This document shows, piece after piece, positions 39,697 through 49,905 of a stretch of DNA of 50,407 bases. The DNA lies in the NCBI RefSeq assembly GCF_014218705.1, contig NZ_JABBJF010000034.1:1-50407 (forward strand), given 5' to 3'. Each line of letters begins with the position of its first letter. Position 1 is the stretch's first letter. Source of the stretch: Kluyvera sichuanensis (GTDB taxonomy: Bacteria; Pseudomonadota; Gammaproteobacteria; Enterobacterales; Enterobacteriaceae). Below the pieces are notes generated by a model. That model did no database searches. It had not been told where the DNA came from and saw only the letters and a list, made by a program, of their open reading frames with translations. A program made the translations under genes and the position numbers.

Positions 39697-40517
39697 AAGT
39701 GAATAAATCCGTCATAGACATGTGCCGCCGGGCCAGTCATAAACAACGGTTGGCCCGGGCCTTTCCAGGCGATATCAAGTCGCCCGCCCGGCAGTTCCAC
39801 GCGCACCTCTTCCGCCAGCAAGCCCTGCTGGATGCCGACGGCAACCGCCGCACATGCGCCGCTGCCGCAAGCCTGAGTTTCACCCGCACCGCGTTCGTAA
39901 ACGCGCAGACGGATGTGGTCCCGCTTCACTACCTGCATAAAACCAATGTTAGCGCGTTCTGGGAAACGTTCATGACTTTCCATCACCGGGCCAAGCGTTT
40001 CTACCGCGGCGGTGTCGACATCATCGACCTGAATCACGCAGTGTGGGTTCCCCATGGAGACCACGCCGCACAATACTGTCTGCTCAGAGGCGCGCATGAT
40101 ATAGGTCTTTTCCGCTTTGTTAGCGCGAAACGGCACCTGAGACGGTTCAAAGTTCGGCTCGCCCATATTCACGCGAACCAGCTCGTCGTCGGTCACGCTT
40201 AAGACCATACGGCCATTGGCGGTGCTCACGCGGATATCGCGCTTGTTGGTCAACCCTTTCAGGCGCACAAAGCGGGCGAAGCAGCGGGCACCGTTACCGC
40301 ACTGGGAGACTTCGCTGCCGTCGGCATTGAAGATGCGGTAGTGAAAATCCAGATCGGGGTCGTAAGGCGGTTCCACGACCAGCAGTTGATCGAAACCCAC
40401 GCCAAGATGCCTGTCCGCCAGTCGGCGGATAAGCTCGGGCGAGAAAAAGACATTCTGCGTTACCGCGTCGACGACCATGAAATCGTTGCCGAGGCCATGC
40501 ATTTTAGAGAACTGCAT
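39693..40517 (-). CDS. dapF: DapF, diaminopimelate epimerase
   Basis: Converts LL- to meso-diaminopimelate for lysine and peptidoglycan. Of 274 residues, the two catalytic cysteines lie in [13 protein letters not shown] (near 73) and [14 protein letters not shown] (near 217). The second of two adjacent ATG codons (40517) has GGAG at 6 nt and gives the usual length. It follows lptM by 35 bp. Confidence 0.97.
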   Translation of the reverse strand: MQFSKMHGLGNDFMVVDAVTQNVFFSPELIRRLADRHLGVGFDQLLVVEPPYDPDLDFHYRIFNADGSEVSQCGNGARCFARFVRLKGLTNKRDIRVSTANGRMVLSVTDDELVRVNMGEPNFEPSQVPFRANKAEKTYIMRASEQTVLCGVVSMGNPHCVIQVDDVDTAAVETLGPVMESHERFPERANIGFMQVVKRDHIRLRVYERGAGETQACGSGACAAVAVGIQQGLLAEEVRVELPGGRLDIAWKGPGQPLFMTGPAAHVYDGFIHL

Positions 40518-40552
40518 CATCTACTCCAGTTGCGCGGAACAGAACGGTAATA

Positions 40553-40756
40553 TTAGTAATTAACCTGCGTCGGGCCGCCGTTATCACCACGGTCGTTACG
40601 ATCCGGAGAACTGCTCTGAATCGGAGGAGTGACGGGTTGCGTCGGCGGAGCTGCCGTTTTATCAGCCGGAGGAAAATAGAGTGGGCCCTTCAGGCCGCAG
40701 CCTGCAAGGCTAGATAATGCAAGTAACACTGCCAGCGGTCGAAAAATCTTATTCAT
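40553..40756 (-). CDS. lptM: LptM (YifL), small outer-membrane lipoprotein
   Basis: A 67-residue lipoprotein precursor. Signal peptide residues 1-19 end in the lipobox LAGC (Cys20), followed by GLKGPLYFPP, the conserved family segment. E. coli LptM assists oxidative maturation of the LPS translocon LptD. The rest is Pro/Asp/Asn-rich and unstructured. It is first of the dapF cluster and divergent from cyaY. Confidence 0.93.
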   Translation of the reverse strand: MNKIFRPLAVLLALSSLAGCGLKGPLYFPPADKTAAPPTQPVTPPIQSSSPDRNDRGDNGGPTQVNY

Positions 40757-40842
40757 TCTTAAGATGCCTGTAGTTCAATGCTTTCTATTTTCTATCATCG
40801 CAGGAGAAGGCGCAAAAGCAAGCGTTAAGCACCTGACTGCAA

Positions 40843-40858
40843 CGTGATTTGTTTCACG
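40843..40858. promoter_or_regulatory. Candidate CRP site between lptM and cyaY
   Basis: CGTGA-TTTGTT-TCACG is a perfect palindrome in the half-sites and matches the CRP core at 8 of 10 positions. A TATACT at 40860-40865 that could be the cyaY -10 box stands right beside it, so bound CRP would probably block cyaY or act on lptM. Not tested. Confidence 0.45.
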
Positions 40859-40895
40859 CTATACTGCCGCCATCACTAAATAACGGGAAACAACA

Positions 40896-41216
40896 ATGAA
40901 CGACAGTGAATTTCATCGCCTCACCGATACCCTGTGGCTGACCATCGAAGAACGTCTGGACGACTGGGACGGCGATAGCGATATCGACTGCGAGATCAAC
41001 GGCGGCGTGCTGACCATCAGCTTTGAAAATGGCAGCAAAATTATTATTAACCGCCAGGAGCCATTGCACCAGGTGTGGTTGGCGACCAAACAGGGCGGCT
41101 ACCATTTTGACCTGAAGGGTGATGAGTGGATTTGCGACCGCAGCGGCGAAACCTTCTGGGATCTGTTAGAGCAGGCGGCAACACAGCAGGCGGGTGAAGA
41201 GGTTAGCTTCCGCTAA
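40896..41216 (+). CDS. cyaY: CyaY, bacterial frataxin
   Basis: Iron-binding regulator of the IscS cluster assembly machine. The 106 residues have the frataxin alpha-beta fold, with the acidic ridge in helix 1 ([18 protein letters not shown]) and the conserved sheet motifs [15 protein letters not shown] and GGYHFDL. It is convergent with cyaA, with a REP-type repeat between them. Confidence 0.96.
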   Translation: MNDSEFHRLTDTLWLTIEERLDDWDGDSDIDCEINGGVLTISFENGSKIIINRQEPLHQVWLATKQGGYHFDLKGDEWICDRSGETFWDLLEQAATQQAGEEVSFR

Positions 41217-41230
41217 GCACTCTGCACGAT

Positions 41231-41306
41231 CCCCGGAGTCGGCGTAAACACCTCGTCCGGGCTACGGATCATAACGGTAGCCCGGACGAGCGAAGCGACG
41301 CCGGGG
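41231..41306. repeat. REP/BIME-like nested palindrome between cyaY and cyaA
   Basis: An inner perfect 14-bp stem (CTCGTCCGGGCTAC 41252-41265 / GTAGCCCGGACGAG 41277-41290) is nested within an outer CCCCGG / CCGGGG pairing. The sequence GGCGTAAAC...TCCGGGCTAC resembles the REP consensus. It ends 2 bp before the cyaA stop codon and can act as a 3'-end stabiliser for both convergent transcripts. Confidence 0.85.
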
Positions 41307-41308
41307 TT

Positions 41309-43855
41309 TTAAGAGAAATACTGCTGCAACAACGGTGCGTTGTTATTGTCCTGATTGGACGGCGGCGGCACGATGGCCTGGCTGCGGAACGGGATCACCT
41401 GCGCGCGACCATCTACCTTCACAATCTGGTAGAACTGCGGCAGGTTGAAGTTGATAAAGCTTGAGCCGTAGGTGAAGCGATCGTGTGACGATGAGTAGAA
41501 GCGGCTGACGTCACGCACCAGCTCTTCTTTGCTGCCTTCGCAATGGTGATACACTTCTGCGCGGTTGCTCTCGTCAAGAATATAGATATTAAAGCCCTGA
41601 TCTTCGCCCGACTCTTCGAAGAAGAACTGAATAATCCCTTCACTGGCAAAACCATCGACCACCTGCGGTAGCTCAACATGGTTAGTCTCAACCTGGACGG
41701 ATAGCCCGTGCAGCTTGTTATGCGAAATCGCGCCGTAGAACTCAATGGCGTTTTCCAGCTTCTGCACCGACACGTTCAGACGTTCAAAGAACAGGCCCCA
41801 GGTCTGCCCGGAGACGCGCAGCGCTTTAAAGCGCCCGGTTTCCTGACGGGTGCTGGAAAGGCGCAGTTCGATACATTCCGACACCAGTTGCTGTACGCGA
41901 GTACGGATTAAACCGCGCAGGTGTTGGCTATAACAGAACACTTCGACGCTGTCCGGCGGCGCGGCATCCTGGTGCATTTTACCGAGGATGGTTTTCAGCG
42001 CTTCGATCATCGCCTGCTCGCCGTTGAAGTGCAGCGTACGCACTTCGTTCCACGAGTTGCGGTACAGCAGGTCGACGCTGCCGACCAGGCATTTCTGATC
42101 TTCGCCGAAGCTGAAGGTATCGAGCTTGCGGAAATCAAAATGCACCACCTGATTGCGGAAGGCCGCCGTCGGGTCATATTCGAGGTTAACAATAATCGCC
42201 AGATGGCGAATTTCGCACGGGCTGTAGAGCGCTTTCGGCGTTGGTGCAGGCAGACGCAGCGGGAAGTGGTGCGACACGTCAGCAACCATCTCCTGCAGTT
42301 TGGCCAGATCGACAATACCGTTGCCCTTGATAAACAGGCGCGTACGCGAGGTCAGCAGGCCGTTAAACCAGGCCCAGGCCACCAGCTTATTCAAATAGCG
42401 GTTATATTCCAGCGGCTGATGGCTGACGATAGATTCCATGTTCGGCGCACGGTTGTAGAGGTACCAACCCGTACGGTTGGCACGTCCCGGCGGAACATAG
42501 ATAAAGGTCAGATTCGGTTCGGACAGGTCCGGAGAGATCTGCGGGTTCACCAGCGTCACCTTACCCGGCAGCGCTTCAAACGCGGCGTACAGCTTACGCG
42601 TCAGCACACCGATGTCCTGCGGGCTAGCGGAAACGCTCAGGTTGTTACGACGAGCGAAGCGAATCAGGTTACGGTAGCTCTGCATCATCGCGTCGAGCAG
42701 TTCGTTGTGCGCTTCACGCACCTGATCGATTTTCCAGTTGGCGCGGTTATCAAGCATCGCCAGACGCTCTTCGCTCCAGCCCCACTCTTTCACCAGCTGG
42801 CCAACGACTTCGCGACGCCAGCCAACGCAGGCGCGTTCACGGCTGAGCTTTTCGCACACCTTCAGATAAAAGCAGCGGCGCACGAGGTCGAGGCGGGTTT
42901 CATCTTCAATCGCCTTCAGGTACTCGGTCACGCGCTCCAGCATCATGCAGTAGGCATCAAGACCGAAGGAGACGATCTCGCCGTCGTGCAGGCGCTGTTT
43001 AATATCTTTCGCCAGCAGGTGCGTATTCGGGTATTCCCAGGAATAGGCTTCCAGCAGCAGGGTTTTCAGCACCGCTTTATACGGTGAGTCGATGCTCTTA
43101 TAGAGCTGCCACAGGCTGGCACCGAAGTACTCTTCGGCGGAGAGCGAGCTCAATCCACCGAGGTCGAGCCATTCGTTCGGCGTCAGTACGCCCTGGGCGT
43201 AAAGGGTCATCACGTAATCGTCGTAATGATCTTCTTCTTCGCCCGGCACCATATTCCACAGAATACGTTTGCCCGCCAGGCGGACCGCCGTGCGGTAAAA
43301 TTCGTCGAGCAGTAAAATGTGCTGCGTTGAACCACAGTCTTCGCCACCGAGGCTGCCGCTTTCATTATGACGGAAGCGGTTTTCGTCGATCAGGAAGAAG
43401 CTGACTTCAACGCCCAGCGATGCCGCCCAGCTTTCCAGCAGGCTGCATTTGCGCTGTAACAATTGGCGTTCATCATTATCGAGCCACGACTGGTGACAGA
43501 CCCAGATGTCCAGGTCGGAAGAGCAGCTCTGCCCTACCGATGAGGTACTCCCCATCGAGTAGACGCCGGTAATCGGCAGTTCACCTTTTGCGGAGGTCTG
43601 CGGCGGCATACCGCGATGCAGTTCGAGCTCATCAAGATAGTGGCGTTGGGTTTCATCAGGCGTGTAGAGGCAGATGCCCTTGGGAACGTTACCGTCGAGG
43701 TAACCCGGCATCAGCGGATGATGATAATGTAATAATGTCGGCAGTAGACTGTAAACCTGCTGGAAAGCAGGTCCCATGGCTGCAAGCGCGCGATCCACAC
43801 GCAGTTGGTTGATGGCATCCAGTCTCTGTTTCAGTGTCTCAATATAGAGGTACAA
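41309..43855 (-). CDS. cyaA: CyaA, class I adenylate cyclase
   Basis: Makes cAMP, the CRP ligand. The N-terminal catalytic half has the nucleotidyltransferase signature [18 protein letters not shown] (residues about 103-120); the C-terminal half mediates regulation by the glucose PTS. I start at TTG 43855, giving 848 residues, identical in length to E. coli CyaA, which also uses UUG; the open frame runs seven codons further to another TTG. A CRP box upstream suggests negative feedback. Confidence 0.96.
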   Translation of the reverse strand: MYLYIETLKQRLDAINQLRVDRALAAMGPAFQQVYSLLPTLLHYHHPLMPGYLDGNVPKGICLYTPDETQRHYLDELELHRGMPPQTSAKGELPITGVYSMGSTSSVGQSCSSDLDIWVCHQSWLDNDERQLLQRKCSLLESWAASLGVEVSFFLIDENRFRHNESGSLGGEDCGSTQHILLLDEFYRTAVRLAGKRILWNMVPGEEEDHYDDYVMTLYAQGVLTPNEWLDLGGLSSLSAEEYFGASLWQLYKSIDSPYKAVLKTLLLEAYSWEYPNTHLLAKDIKQRLHDGEIVSFGLDAYCMMLERVTEYLKAIEDETRLDLVRRCFYLKVCEKLSRERACVGWRREVVGQLVKEWGWSEERLAMLDNRANWKIDQVREAHNELLDAMMQSYRNLIRFARRNNLSVSASPQDIGVLTRKLYAAFEALPGKVTLVNPQISPDLSEPNLTFIYVPPGRANRTGWYLYNRAPNMESIVSHQPLEYNRYLNKLVAWAWFNGLLTSRTRLFIKGNGIVDLAKLQEMVADVSHHFPLRLPAPTPKALYSPCEIRHLAIIVNLEYDPTAAFRNQVVHFDFRKLDTFSFGEDQKCLVGSVDLLYRNSWNEVRTLHFNGEQAMIEALKTILGKMHQDAAPPDSVEVFCYSQHLRGLIRTRVQQLVSECIELRLSSTRQETGRFKALRVSGQTWGLFFERLNVSVQKLENAIEFYGAISHNKLHGLSVQVETNHVELPQVVDGFASEGIIQFFFEESGEDQGFNIYILDESNRAEVYHHCEGSKEELVRDVSRFYSSSHDRFTYGSSFINFNLPQFYQIVKVDGRAQVIPFRSQAIVPPPSNQDNNNAPLLQQYFS

Positions 43856-44273
43856 GACATATCGCCTGATGTTCAAAACCTCGACGTATCCTGTCAGAGC
43901 GGTACGGAGGTTTTAATATTTCAACAAGAAGAACCGTTACCGTTTTATTGTCCGCCGTTGTGATTATCGAATTTTGGACAAAAAATGGTTTAAAACGTGA
44001 TCAATTTAACACCTTGCCGGTTGACCGTAAAGAATGTTGCACTACAACAAGTGTAGCATTGAATGCTGCTGTAAACCCCGGCATACGATCAAGACAGTGC
44101 CAGTAATGAACGGTAAACACAACCCCGTTTATGCTTACCTTTACTGACTCTCAAGGCACGCTTCGTGCATACCCCTTAATTCCCAGCAAGAATTTTTACG
44201 AAGACCGTGAAAACTAACATCATTAGGGCAACAATGTTAGGATGGTCAATGGATGATAACGACGGTAACAAGC
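43856..44273. other. cyaA-hemC divergent control region
   Basis: About 418 bp with no credible ORF. It holds the cyaA promoter and CRP box (43996-44011), a small CTACA/TGTAG inverted repeat near 44042-44056, and the unlocated hemC promoter. TTTACG at 44195-44200 with CATCAT 17 bp on is a weak candidate for hemC. The hemC ribosome binding site is poor. Confidence 0.6.
43996..44011 (-). promoter_or_regulatory. CRP site in the cyaA promoter
   Basis: On the minus strand TGTTA-AATTGA-TCACG is the CRP palindrome. The surrounding GGTGTTAAATTGATCACGTT agrees with the E. coli cyaA P2 site at which CRP-cAMP represses. Confidence 0.85.
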
Positions 44274-45215
44274 ATGTTAGACAAAGTTTTGAGAATTGCC
44301 ACACGCCAAAGTCCGCTCGCTCTCTGGCAAGCGCACTATGTACAAGAACGCCTGATGGCCTGCCATCCTGGGCTTACGGTGACGCTCGTGCCGATGGTCA
44401 CGCGAGGGGACATCATCCTCGATACGCCGCTGGCAAAAGTGGGCGGTAAAGGGCTTTTCGTCAAAGAGCTTGAGCTTGCGCTGCTTGAAAACCGTGCGGA
44501 CATCGCCGTCCACTCGATGAAAGATGTCCCGGTAGAGTTCCCGGAAGGGCTTGGGCTGGTGACTATCTGCGAACGTGACGACCCGCGCGATGCCTTCGTC
44601 TCCAATCATTACGCCTGCATGGACGACCTCCCGGCAGGTAGCATCGTCGGTACCTCCAGCCTGCGCCGCCAGTGCCAGTTGGCCAAGCGTCGCCCGGATC
44701 TGGTGATCCGCTCGCTGCGCGGCAACGTCGGCACGCGTCTGAGCAAGCTCGATAACGGTGACTACGATGCCATTATTCTGGCAGTCGCGGGGCTAAAACG
44801 CCTTGAACTGAATGACCGTATTCGCCAGCCGATGTCACCGGAAGAGTCGCTCCCGGCGGTCGGCCAGGGTGCCGTCGGCATTGAGTGCCGTCTGGACGAT
44901 GAACAGACCCGCGCCCTGCTCGCACCATTAAACCACGACGACACCGCCATTCGCGTTCGCGCCGAGCGCGCCATGAACACGCGTCTGGAAGGTGGCTGCC
45001 AGGTGCCTATCGGCAGCTACGCTGAGCTGAACGACGGCGAACTGTGGCTGCGCGCGCTGGTTGGCGCGCCGGATGGCAGTGAGATGGTGTGCGGTGAACG
45101 CCGCGGCAAGCCGGAAGATGCCGAGCGCATGGGCATTGAACTTGCCGACGAACTGCTGGACAACGGCGCGCGGGCAATCCTTGCCGCCGTTTACGACGGA
45201 GATGCCGCCGTATGA
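44274..45215 (+). CDS. hemC: HemC, hydroxymethylbilane synthase
   Basis: Polymerises four porphobilinogens into hydroxymethylbilane. Of 313 residues, the dipyrromethane cofactor Cys is in [18 protein letters not shown] (near 242). The active-site Asp region [11 protein letters not shown] and Arg-rich [21 protein letters not shown] are intact. I use the ATG at 44274, seven codons inside the longest frame, for agreement with E. coli. It starts the hemCDXY operon. Confidence 0.97.
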   Translation: MLDKVLRIATRQSPLALWQAHYVQERLMACHPGLTVTLVPMVTRGDIILDTPLAKVGGKGLFVKELELALLENRADIAVHSMKDVPVEFPEGLGLVTICERDDPRDAFVSNHYACMDDLPAGSIVGTSSLRRQCQLAKRRPDLVIRSLRGNVGTRLSKLDNGDYDAIILAVAGLKRLELNDRIRQPMSPEESLPAVGQGAVGIECRLDDEQTRALLAPLNHDDTAIRVRAERAMNTRLEGGCQVPIGSYAELNDGELWLRALVGAPDGSEMVCGERRGKPEDAERMGIELADELLDNGARAILAAVYDGDAAV

Positions 45216-45952
45216 CCATTCTGGTTACCCGCCCCTCCCCGCAAGGTGAAGAGTTAGTCAGCCGTTTGCGCGCGCTGGGGCGAGTAGCCTGGAATTTCCC
45301 GCTGATAGAATTTACGCCCGGACGCGAGCTGAACGCGCTGATACCGGCGCTTGGCGCACTGCGCGAAGGCGATTTAGCGTTTGTTCTGTCGCAGCACGCG
45401 GTCAGCTTCGCCCACGCGCAGCTTCAGCAGCAGCGCGTTAGCTGGCCCACTTCTCCCCGTTATTTTGCGATTGGCCGTACTACGGCGCTGGCGCTACATC
45501 AGGCGAGCGGCCTTGATGTTCGCTATCCATTAGATCGGGAAATCAGCGAAGTGTTGCTACAATTACCTGAATTGCAAACTATTGCGGGAAAGAAGGCGCT
45601 GATTCTGCGCGGCAACGGCGGGCGTGAACTGCTGGCCGAAACGCTGAGCGCACGCGGCGCCGATGTCACCCTTTGCGAATGCTACCAGCGCAGCGCTATC
45701 CACTATGACGGCGCCGAAGAGGCTATGCGCTGGCAGTCGCGAGAGGTCAACACCCTCGTGGTGACCAGCGGCGAAATGCTGCAACAACTCTGGACGCTGA
45801 TTCCCCTCTGGTACCGGGAGCGCTGGCTGCTCACCTGTCGGCTACTGGTGGTGAGTGAGCGTATTGCAAAACTGGCCCAGGAGTTGGGCTGGCAGGATAT
45901 TCAGGTTGCCGATGGCGCAGACAACGATGCGCTGCTGCGCGCACTACAATAA
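45212..45952 (+). CDS. hemD: HemD, uroporphyrinogen-III synthase
   Basis: Cyclises hydroxymethylbilane with inversion of ring D. The 246-residue two-domain protein is weakly conserved as usual for the family, but [49 protein letters not shown] and [12 protein letters not shown] are recognisable. Its ATG overlaps the hemC stop (ATGA). Confidence 0.96.
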   Translation: MTILVTRPSPQGEELVSRLRALGRVAWNFPLIEFTPGRELNALIPALGALREGDLAFVLSQHAVSFAHAQLQQQRVSWPTSPRYFAIGRTTALALHQASGLDVRYPLDREISEVLLQLPELQTIAGKKALILRGNGGRELLAETLSARGADVTLCECYQRSAIHYDGAEEAMRWQSREVNTLVVTSGEMLQQLWTLIPLWYRERWLLTCRLLVVSERIAKLAQELGWQDIQVADGADNDALLRALQ

Positions 45953-45973
45953 CTCTCAAAATTGGAAGCCATA

Positions 45974-47173
45974 ATGACGGAACAAAAAGAAAACTCCGCC
46001 GTGGTTGAAGAGTCCGAAGATGCGGTGAAAACCTCACCGCAGCCCGACGCTCGTAAGCCGGAAAATGCTGAGAAGAAAAATAACGGCGGGAAAACCAGTC
46101 TGGCGCTCAGCGCCGTTGCTATCGCCATTGCGCTAGCGGCAGGCATTGGCCTGTACGGCTGGGGCAAACAGCAGGCCGTCAACCAGACCCAGACCAGCGA
46201 CACCCTCGCCAATCAGCTTATCGCCCTGCAAAAAACGCAGGACGCACAAAAAGAGGCGCTGGAAACCACGCTTAAACAGCAGGCCGAACAGCTGCAGGAA
46301 GCCAAAACCCAGCAGGCGGAAATGGCTAAACAGCTGGACGAAATGCAGCAGAAAGTGGCTGCCATTTCCGGTACTGACTCGAAAACCTGGCTGCTGGCCC
46401 AGTCGGACTTCCTTGTGAAGCTGGCCGGACGCAAGCTGTGGAGCGATCAGGACGTCACCACCGCTGCCGCGCTGCTGAAAAGCGCCGACGCGAGCCTGGC
46501 GGATATGAACGACCCAAGCTTAATCGCCGCGCGTCGCGCCATTACCGAAGATATTGCCAGCCTCTCCGCCGTCTCTCAGGTGGACTACGACGGTATCATC
46601 CTCAAGGTTAATCAGCTCGCCAATCAGGTGGATAACCTGCGTCTGGCAGACAACAACACCGACGATTCGCCGATGGATAACGACGGCAGCGAGCTGTCGG
46701 CCTCGCTCGGCGAATGGCGTGTAAATCTGCAGAAAAGCTGGCAGAACTTTATGGACAGCTTTATTACCATTCGTCGTCGCGATGAAACCGCCGTCCCGCT
46801 GCTGGCGCCAAACCAGGATATCTACCTGCGGGAGAATATCCGCGCCCAACTGCTTGCCGCCTCTCAGGCGATACCGCGCCATCAGGATGAAACCTTCAAG
46901 CAGGCGCTGGATAACGTTTCAACCTGGGTACGCGCTTACTACGATACCGACGATGCCGCCACGAAGACGTTCCTTGATGAGATCGACAAACTCAGCCAGC
47001 AGAGCATCTCCATGGATATCCCGGAAACGCTGCAAAGCCAGCCGATTCTGGAAAAGCTGATGCAAACCCGTGTGCGTAACCTGATGGCGCAGCCTGCCGT
47101 CACGTCCGCAGAGCCTGTCGCTGTGGCCCCCGTGCAGCCAGCACCAGCACCTGCCCCAGCGCAAGGAGAGTAA
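45974..47173 (+). CDS. hemX: HemX, inner-membrane protein of the hemCDXY operon
   Basis: The 399-residue protein has a charged cytoplasmic N-terminus, one membrane helix ([19 protein letters not shown], about residues 43-61), a periplasmic coiled coil rich in Gln/Glu (about 65-135) and a folded domain, ending in an Ala/Pro tail. It is annotated as uroporphyrinogen-III C-methyltransferase-like, but no methyltransferase motifs are evident and the role is unclear. The ATG at 45974 follows GGAAG. Confidence 0.93.
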   Translation: MTEQKENSAVVEESEDAVKTSPQPDARKPENAEKKNNGGKTSLALSAVAIAIALAAGIGLYGWGKQQAVNQTQTSDTLANQLIALQKTQDAQKEALETTLKQQAEQLQEAKTQQAEMAKQLDEMQQKVAAISGTDSKTWLLAQSDFLVKLAGRKLWSDQDVTTAAALLKSADASLADMNDPSLIAARRAITEDIASLSAVSQVDYDGIILKVNQLANQVDNLRLADNNTDDSPMDNDGSELSASLGEWRVNLQKSWQNFMDSFITIRRRDETAVPLLAPNQDIYLRENIRAQLLAASQAIPRHQDETFKQALDNVSTWVRAYYDTDDAATKTFLDEIDKLSQQSISMDIPETLQSQPILEKLMQTRVRNLMAQPAVTSAEPVAVAPVQPAPAPAPAQGE

Positions 47174-47176
47174 CCG

Positions 47177-48373
47177 ATGCTAAAAGTTCTCTTACTCTTT
47201 GCACTGCTGATTGCCGGTGTGGTGGTCGGCCCGATGATCGCTGGCCATCAGGGTTATGTTCTGATTCAGACCGACAACTATAACGTTGAAACCAGCGTGA
47301 CCGGTTTAGTCATTATCATGATCCTGATAATGGTAGCGCTGTTCGCCCTGGAGTGGATTCTGCGCCGTATCTTCCGCACCAGCGCCCACACGCGTGGCTG
47401 GTTTGTTGGTCGTAAGCGTCGCCGTGCGCGTAAGCAGACGGAACAGGCGCTGTTGAAGTTGGCAGAAGGCGACTATCAGCAGGTTGAGAAGCTGATGTCG
47501 AAAAATGCCGATCACGCCGAGCAACCGGTGGTGAACTACCTGCTGGCAGCCGAAGCGGCACAGCAGCGCGGTGACGAAGCGCGCGCCAATCAGCACCTTC
47601 AGCGTGCCGCTGAAAACGCAGGCAACGACCTGATTCCGGTCGAAATCACCCGCGTCCGCCTGCAATTGGCACGCCACGAGAATCACGCGGCGCGCCACGG
47701 CATTGATAAGCTACTGGAAGTGGCACCGCGCCACCCGGAAGTGCTGCGTCTGGCAGAGCAGGCCTATATTCAGACCGGAGCCTGGAGCTCGCTGCTGGAT
47801 ATCATCCCGTCCATGGCGAAAGCCCACGTCGGCGACGACGCGCACCGTGCAGCGCTGGAACAGCAGGCGTGGATTGGTCTGATGGATCAGGCTCGCGCCG
47901 ATCAGGGCAGCGAAGGGCTGCGTAACTGGTGGAAAAACCAGAGCCGTAAAACCCGTCATCAGGTGGCCCTGCAGGTCGCCATGGCCGATCACCTGATTGA
48001 ATGTGACGATCATGACACCGCACAGCAGATCATTATCGATGGGCTGAAGCGCCAGTATGACGATCGTCTGGTGATGCTGATCCCGCGCCTGCGCACCAAT
48101 AACCCGGAGCAAATGGAAAAACTGCTGCGCCAGCAGATCAAAACGGTAGGCGATCGCCCGCTGTTGTGGAGTACGCTGGGTCAGTCGTTGATGAAGCACG
48201 GTGAGTGGCAGGAAGCGAGCCTGGCGTTCCGCGCTGCGCTGAAGCAGCGTCCGGACGCGTTCGACTACGCGTGGCTTGCCGATACGCTTGATCGTCTGAA
48301 GCAGCCGGAAGAAGCGGCGGCAATGCGCCGTGATGGGTTGATGCTGACGTTGCAGAATAACCCGCCCGCGTAA
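47177..48373 (+). CDS. hemY: HemY, TPR-containing inner-membrane protein
   Basis: Of 398 residues, two N-terminal membrane helices (about 1-25 and 40-62) are followed by a basic stretch and tetratricopeptide-like repeats to the end. Its exact function in haem metabolism is uncertain; this is not the oxygen-dependent protoporphyrinogen oxidase also called HemY. AAGGAG overlaps the end of hemX, 3 bp away. A strong terminator follows. Confidence 0.94.
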   Translation: MLKVLLLFALLIAGVVVGPMIAGHQGYVLIQTDNYNVETSVTGLVIIMILIMVALFALEWILRRIFRTSAHTRGWFVGRKRRRARKQTEQALLKLAEGDYQQVEKLMSKNADHAEQPVVNYLLAAEAAQQRGDEARANQHLQRAAENAGNDLIPVEITRVRLQLARHENHAARHGIDKLLEVAPRHPEVLRLAEQAYIQTGAWSSLLDIIPSMAKAHVGDDAHRAALEQQAWIGLMDQARADQGSEGLRNWWKNQSRKTRHQVALQVAMADHLIECDDHDTAQQIIIDGLKRQYDDRLVMLIPRLRTNNPEQMEKLLRQQIKTVGDRPLLWSTLGQSLMKHGEWQEASLAFRAALKQRPDAFDYAWLADTLDRLKQPEEAAAMRRDGLMLTLQNNPPA

Positions 48374-48388
48374 GGCGGAGCATTTGTT

Positions 48389-48414
48389 AAGGGGCCGAAT
48401 GGCCCCTTTTTTTT
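48389..48414 (+). terminator. Intrinsic terminator of hemCDXY
   Basis: AAGGGGCC and GGCCCCTT pair around GAAT and run into eight T residues. It lies 15 bp after the hemY stop. Confidence 0.92.
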
Positions 48415-48426
48415 GGCCGCTGTGCG

Positions 48427-48456
48427 GCCCCGGCGGCGCTGCGCTTGGCCGGGCTA
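48427..48456. repeat. REP unit
   Basis: CCCGGC (48429-48434) pairs with GCCGGG (48448-48453), and the stretch ending GCCGGGCTAC follows the REP consensus including the GGCGCTGCGC centre. It lies between the hemY terminator and the 3' end of glmZ. Confidence 0.75.
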
Positions 48457-48468
48457 CAACTTGGGCAT

Positions 48469-48674
48469 AAAAAAACGCCCGCTCCTTTTGGGAGCAGGCG
48501 TTAAACAGGTTTAATTCGACAACATAATGGGTGCTTCACTCAACGTAATGTCCATGGTGTCTGATGAGGCAAAAGCGACATCTGTCAGTGGACGATAAGC
48601 ACCGTAAACGGCTCTGCGTCATTCCCGAGTTTATGAGGCCAAAGGCGAACATAAGAGGTGGAATGAGCATCTAC
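48469..48674 (-). ncRNA. glmZ: GlmZ, small regulatory RNA
   Basis: A minus-strand RNA of about 206 nt between hemY and aslA, the same locus, orientation and length as E. coli GlmZ. The 5' end GTAGATGCTCATTCCA, the middle GACGCAGAGCCGTTTACGGT and ATCAGACACCATGGACA, and the 3' hairpin with seven U residues fit the RNA as I remember it. With Hfq it activates glmS translation; RapZ and RNase E destroy it when glucosamine-6-phosphate is plentiful, and GlmY competes for RapZ. The stretch just before the terminator (about 48500-48530), where RNase E cutting and glmS pairing occur, seems more diverged than the rest. Confidence 0.93.
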
Positions 48675-48681
48675 GCGGCGC

Positions 48682-48687
48682 ATTATG
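48682..48687 (-). promoter_or_regulatory. glmZ promoter -10 box
   Basis: Minus-strand CATAAT lies 7 nt before the expected GlmZ 5' end. A weak -35 (TGTCCT at 48705-48710) is 17 bp away. No clear sigma-54 -24/-12 pair is visible. Confidence 0.55.
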
Positions 48688-48977
48688 TCACAGGATCCTC
48701 AGGGAGGACACTCCTGAACGAGAAAATAAATAAGATAATATTCATTCCCTATATCAATTCATAAAAAAACAGCGCGCAATATTTGATCCTGCCCCTTTCT
48801 ATAGCGGACTTATATTTACAGAGTAAAAATATAAGGTATAGAATTTCCCGCGCTGCATCGGCCAATTTTATATTCACTGAAATAAAAGAATCACCTCTAT
48901 TTATTCATCAGATAGTTACGCCCAATCGCGGCGTATAAATTAAATCAGTAAAATATATAAATCATGGAGATATTATA
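48688..48977. other. AT-rich region upstream of aslA
   Basis: About 290 bp between the glmZ promoter and the aslA start. It is A/T-rich from about 48720 on, with no credible ORF; the plus-strand frame 48564-48764 crosses glmZ antisense and looks like chance. The aslA promoter must be here, but no clear -35/-10 pair stands out. GGAGA lies 9 nt before the aslA ATG. Confidence 0.5.
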
Positions 48978-49867
48978 ATGGATTTATCTTTCCCCCCAAG
49001 GCTACTGGCGATCGCCGTGCTGGCGGCACTTCCCGCGCTGGCTAACGCCGCAGACACTCCTGCGGTAGCCAAAGCCAGAGAAGGTTTTGCCGGCTACGAT
49101 CACCCCAATCAATATTTAGTAAAACCGGCGACTACCATCGCTAAAAATATGATGCCGGTCATGATGCACCCCGAGCAGAATAAAGAGACACAGCAAAAAC
49201 TCGCGGATATTGCCAAAAAAACCGGGAAGAAACCCAACGTGGTTATTTTCGTGCTGGATGACGTCGGCTGGATGGACGTCGGCTTTAACGGCGGCGGTAT
49301 TGCCGTTGGCAACCCAACGCCGGATATTGACGCCGTCGCCAGCCAGGGGCTTATTCTGACATCGGCCTATTCACAGCCAAGTTCTTCACCTACGCGCGCC
49401 ACCATCATGACCGGGCAGTACTCCGTTCACCACGGTATTCAAATGCCGCCAATGTACGGCATGCCGGGGGGCCTGGAAGGGCTGACTACCCTACCGCAAC
49501 TGCTGCACGATCAAGGGTACGTTACCCAGGCGATCGGTAAATGGCACATGGGTGAAAACGAAGGGTCGCAGGCACAAAACGTCGGCTTTGATGACTTCCG
49601 AGGCTTTAACTCGGTATCGGATATGTACACCGAATGGCGCGACGTTCATGTAAACCCGGAAGTCGCGCTGAGCCCGGACCGCGCGGAGTACATTAAAAAT
49701 CTGCCGTTCAGTAAAGATGATGTCCACGCCGTACGCGGCGGCAAGCAGGAAGCCATCGCCGATATCACGCCGAAATATATGGAAGATCTGGACCAGCGCT
49801 GGATGCAGTACGGCGTTGAGTTCCTCAATAAGATGACCAAAAGCGATAAGCCGTTCTTCCTGTACTA
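48978..49867 (+). pseudogene. aslA: aslA, sulfatase gene interrupted by a transposon end
   Basis: The first 296 codons of an AslA-type periplasmic sulfatase (E. coli about 551). Signal peptide [24 protein letters not shown] is cut before ADTP. The metal site [19 protein letters not shown] and the formylglycine motif [13 protein letters not shown] are present; the modified residue would be Ser, so an anaerobic-type maturase such as AslB would be needed. The reading frame stops at a TAG made by the first G of the transposon end at 49868, within ...KPFFLY. The C-terminal half, with further active-site residues, is missing, so no active enzyme is expected. Confidence 0.9.
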
Positions 49868-49905
49868 GGGGTCTGAGGTCCAACCATGCGAAAAACCACG
49901 TTAAG
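49868..49905 (+). mobile_element. 38-bp terminal inverted repeat of a Tn3-family transposon
   Basis: The sequence starts GGGGTCTGAG and ends ACGTTAAG after 38 bp, the same length and same ends as the Tn3/Tn2 inverted repeat, with a different middle part. It interrupts aslA exactly at its first G. Tn3 elements duplicate 5 bp; the last 5 bp of aslA, TACTA (49863-49867), are the expected left copy. No transposase or resolvase gene lies within the window. Confidence 0.8.

Noticed and set aside
41921..43087. 388-codon plus-strand ORF opposite cyaA
   Set aside because: Its length is tempting, but it is the antisense shadow of the well-conserved cyclase gene and lacks a start signal.
48564..48764. 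66-codon ORF between hemY and aslA
   Set aside because: Its first half is antisense to the GlmZ RNA; it has no ribosome binding site or family resemblance.
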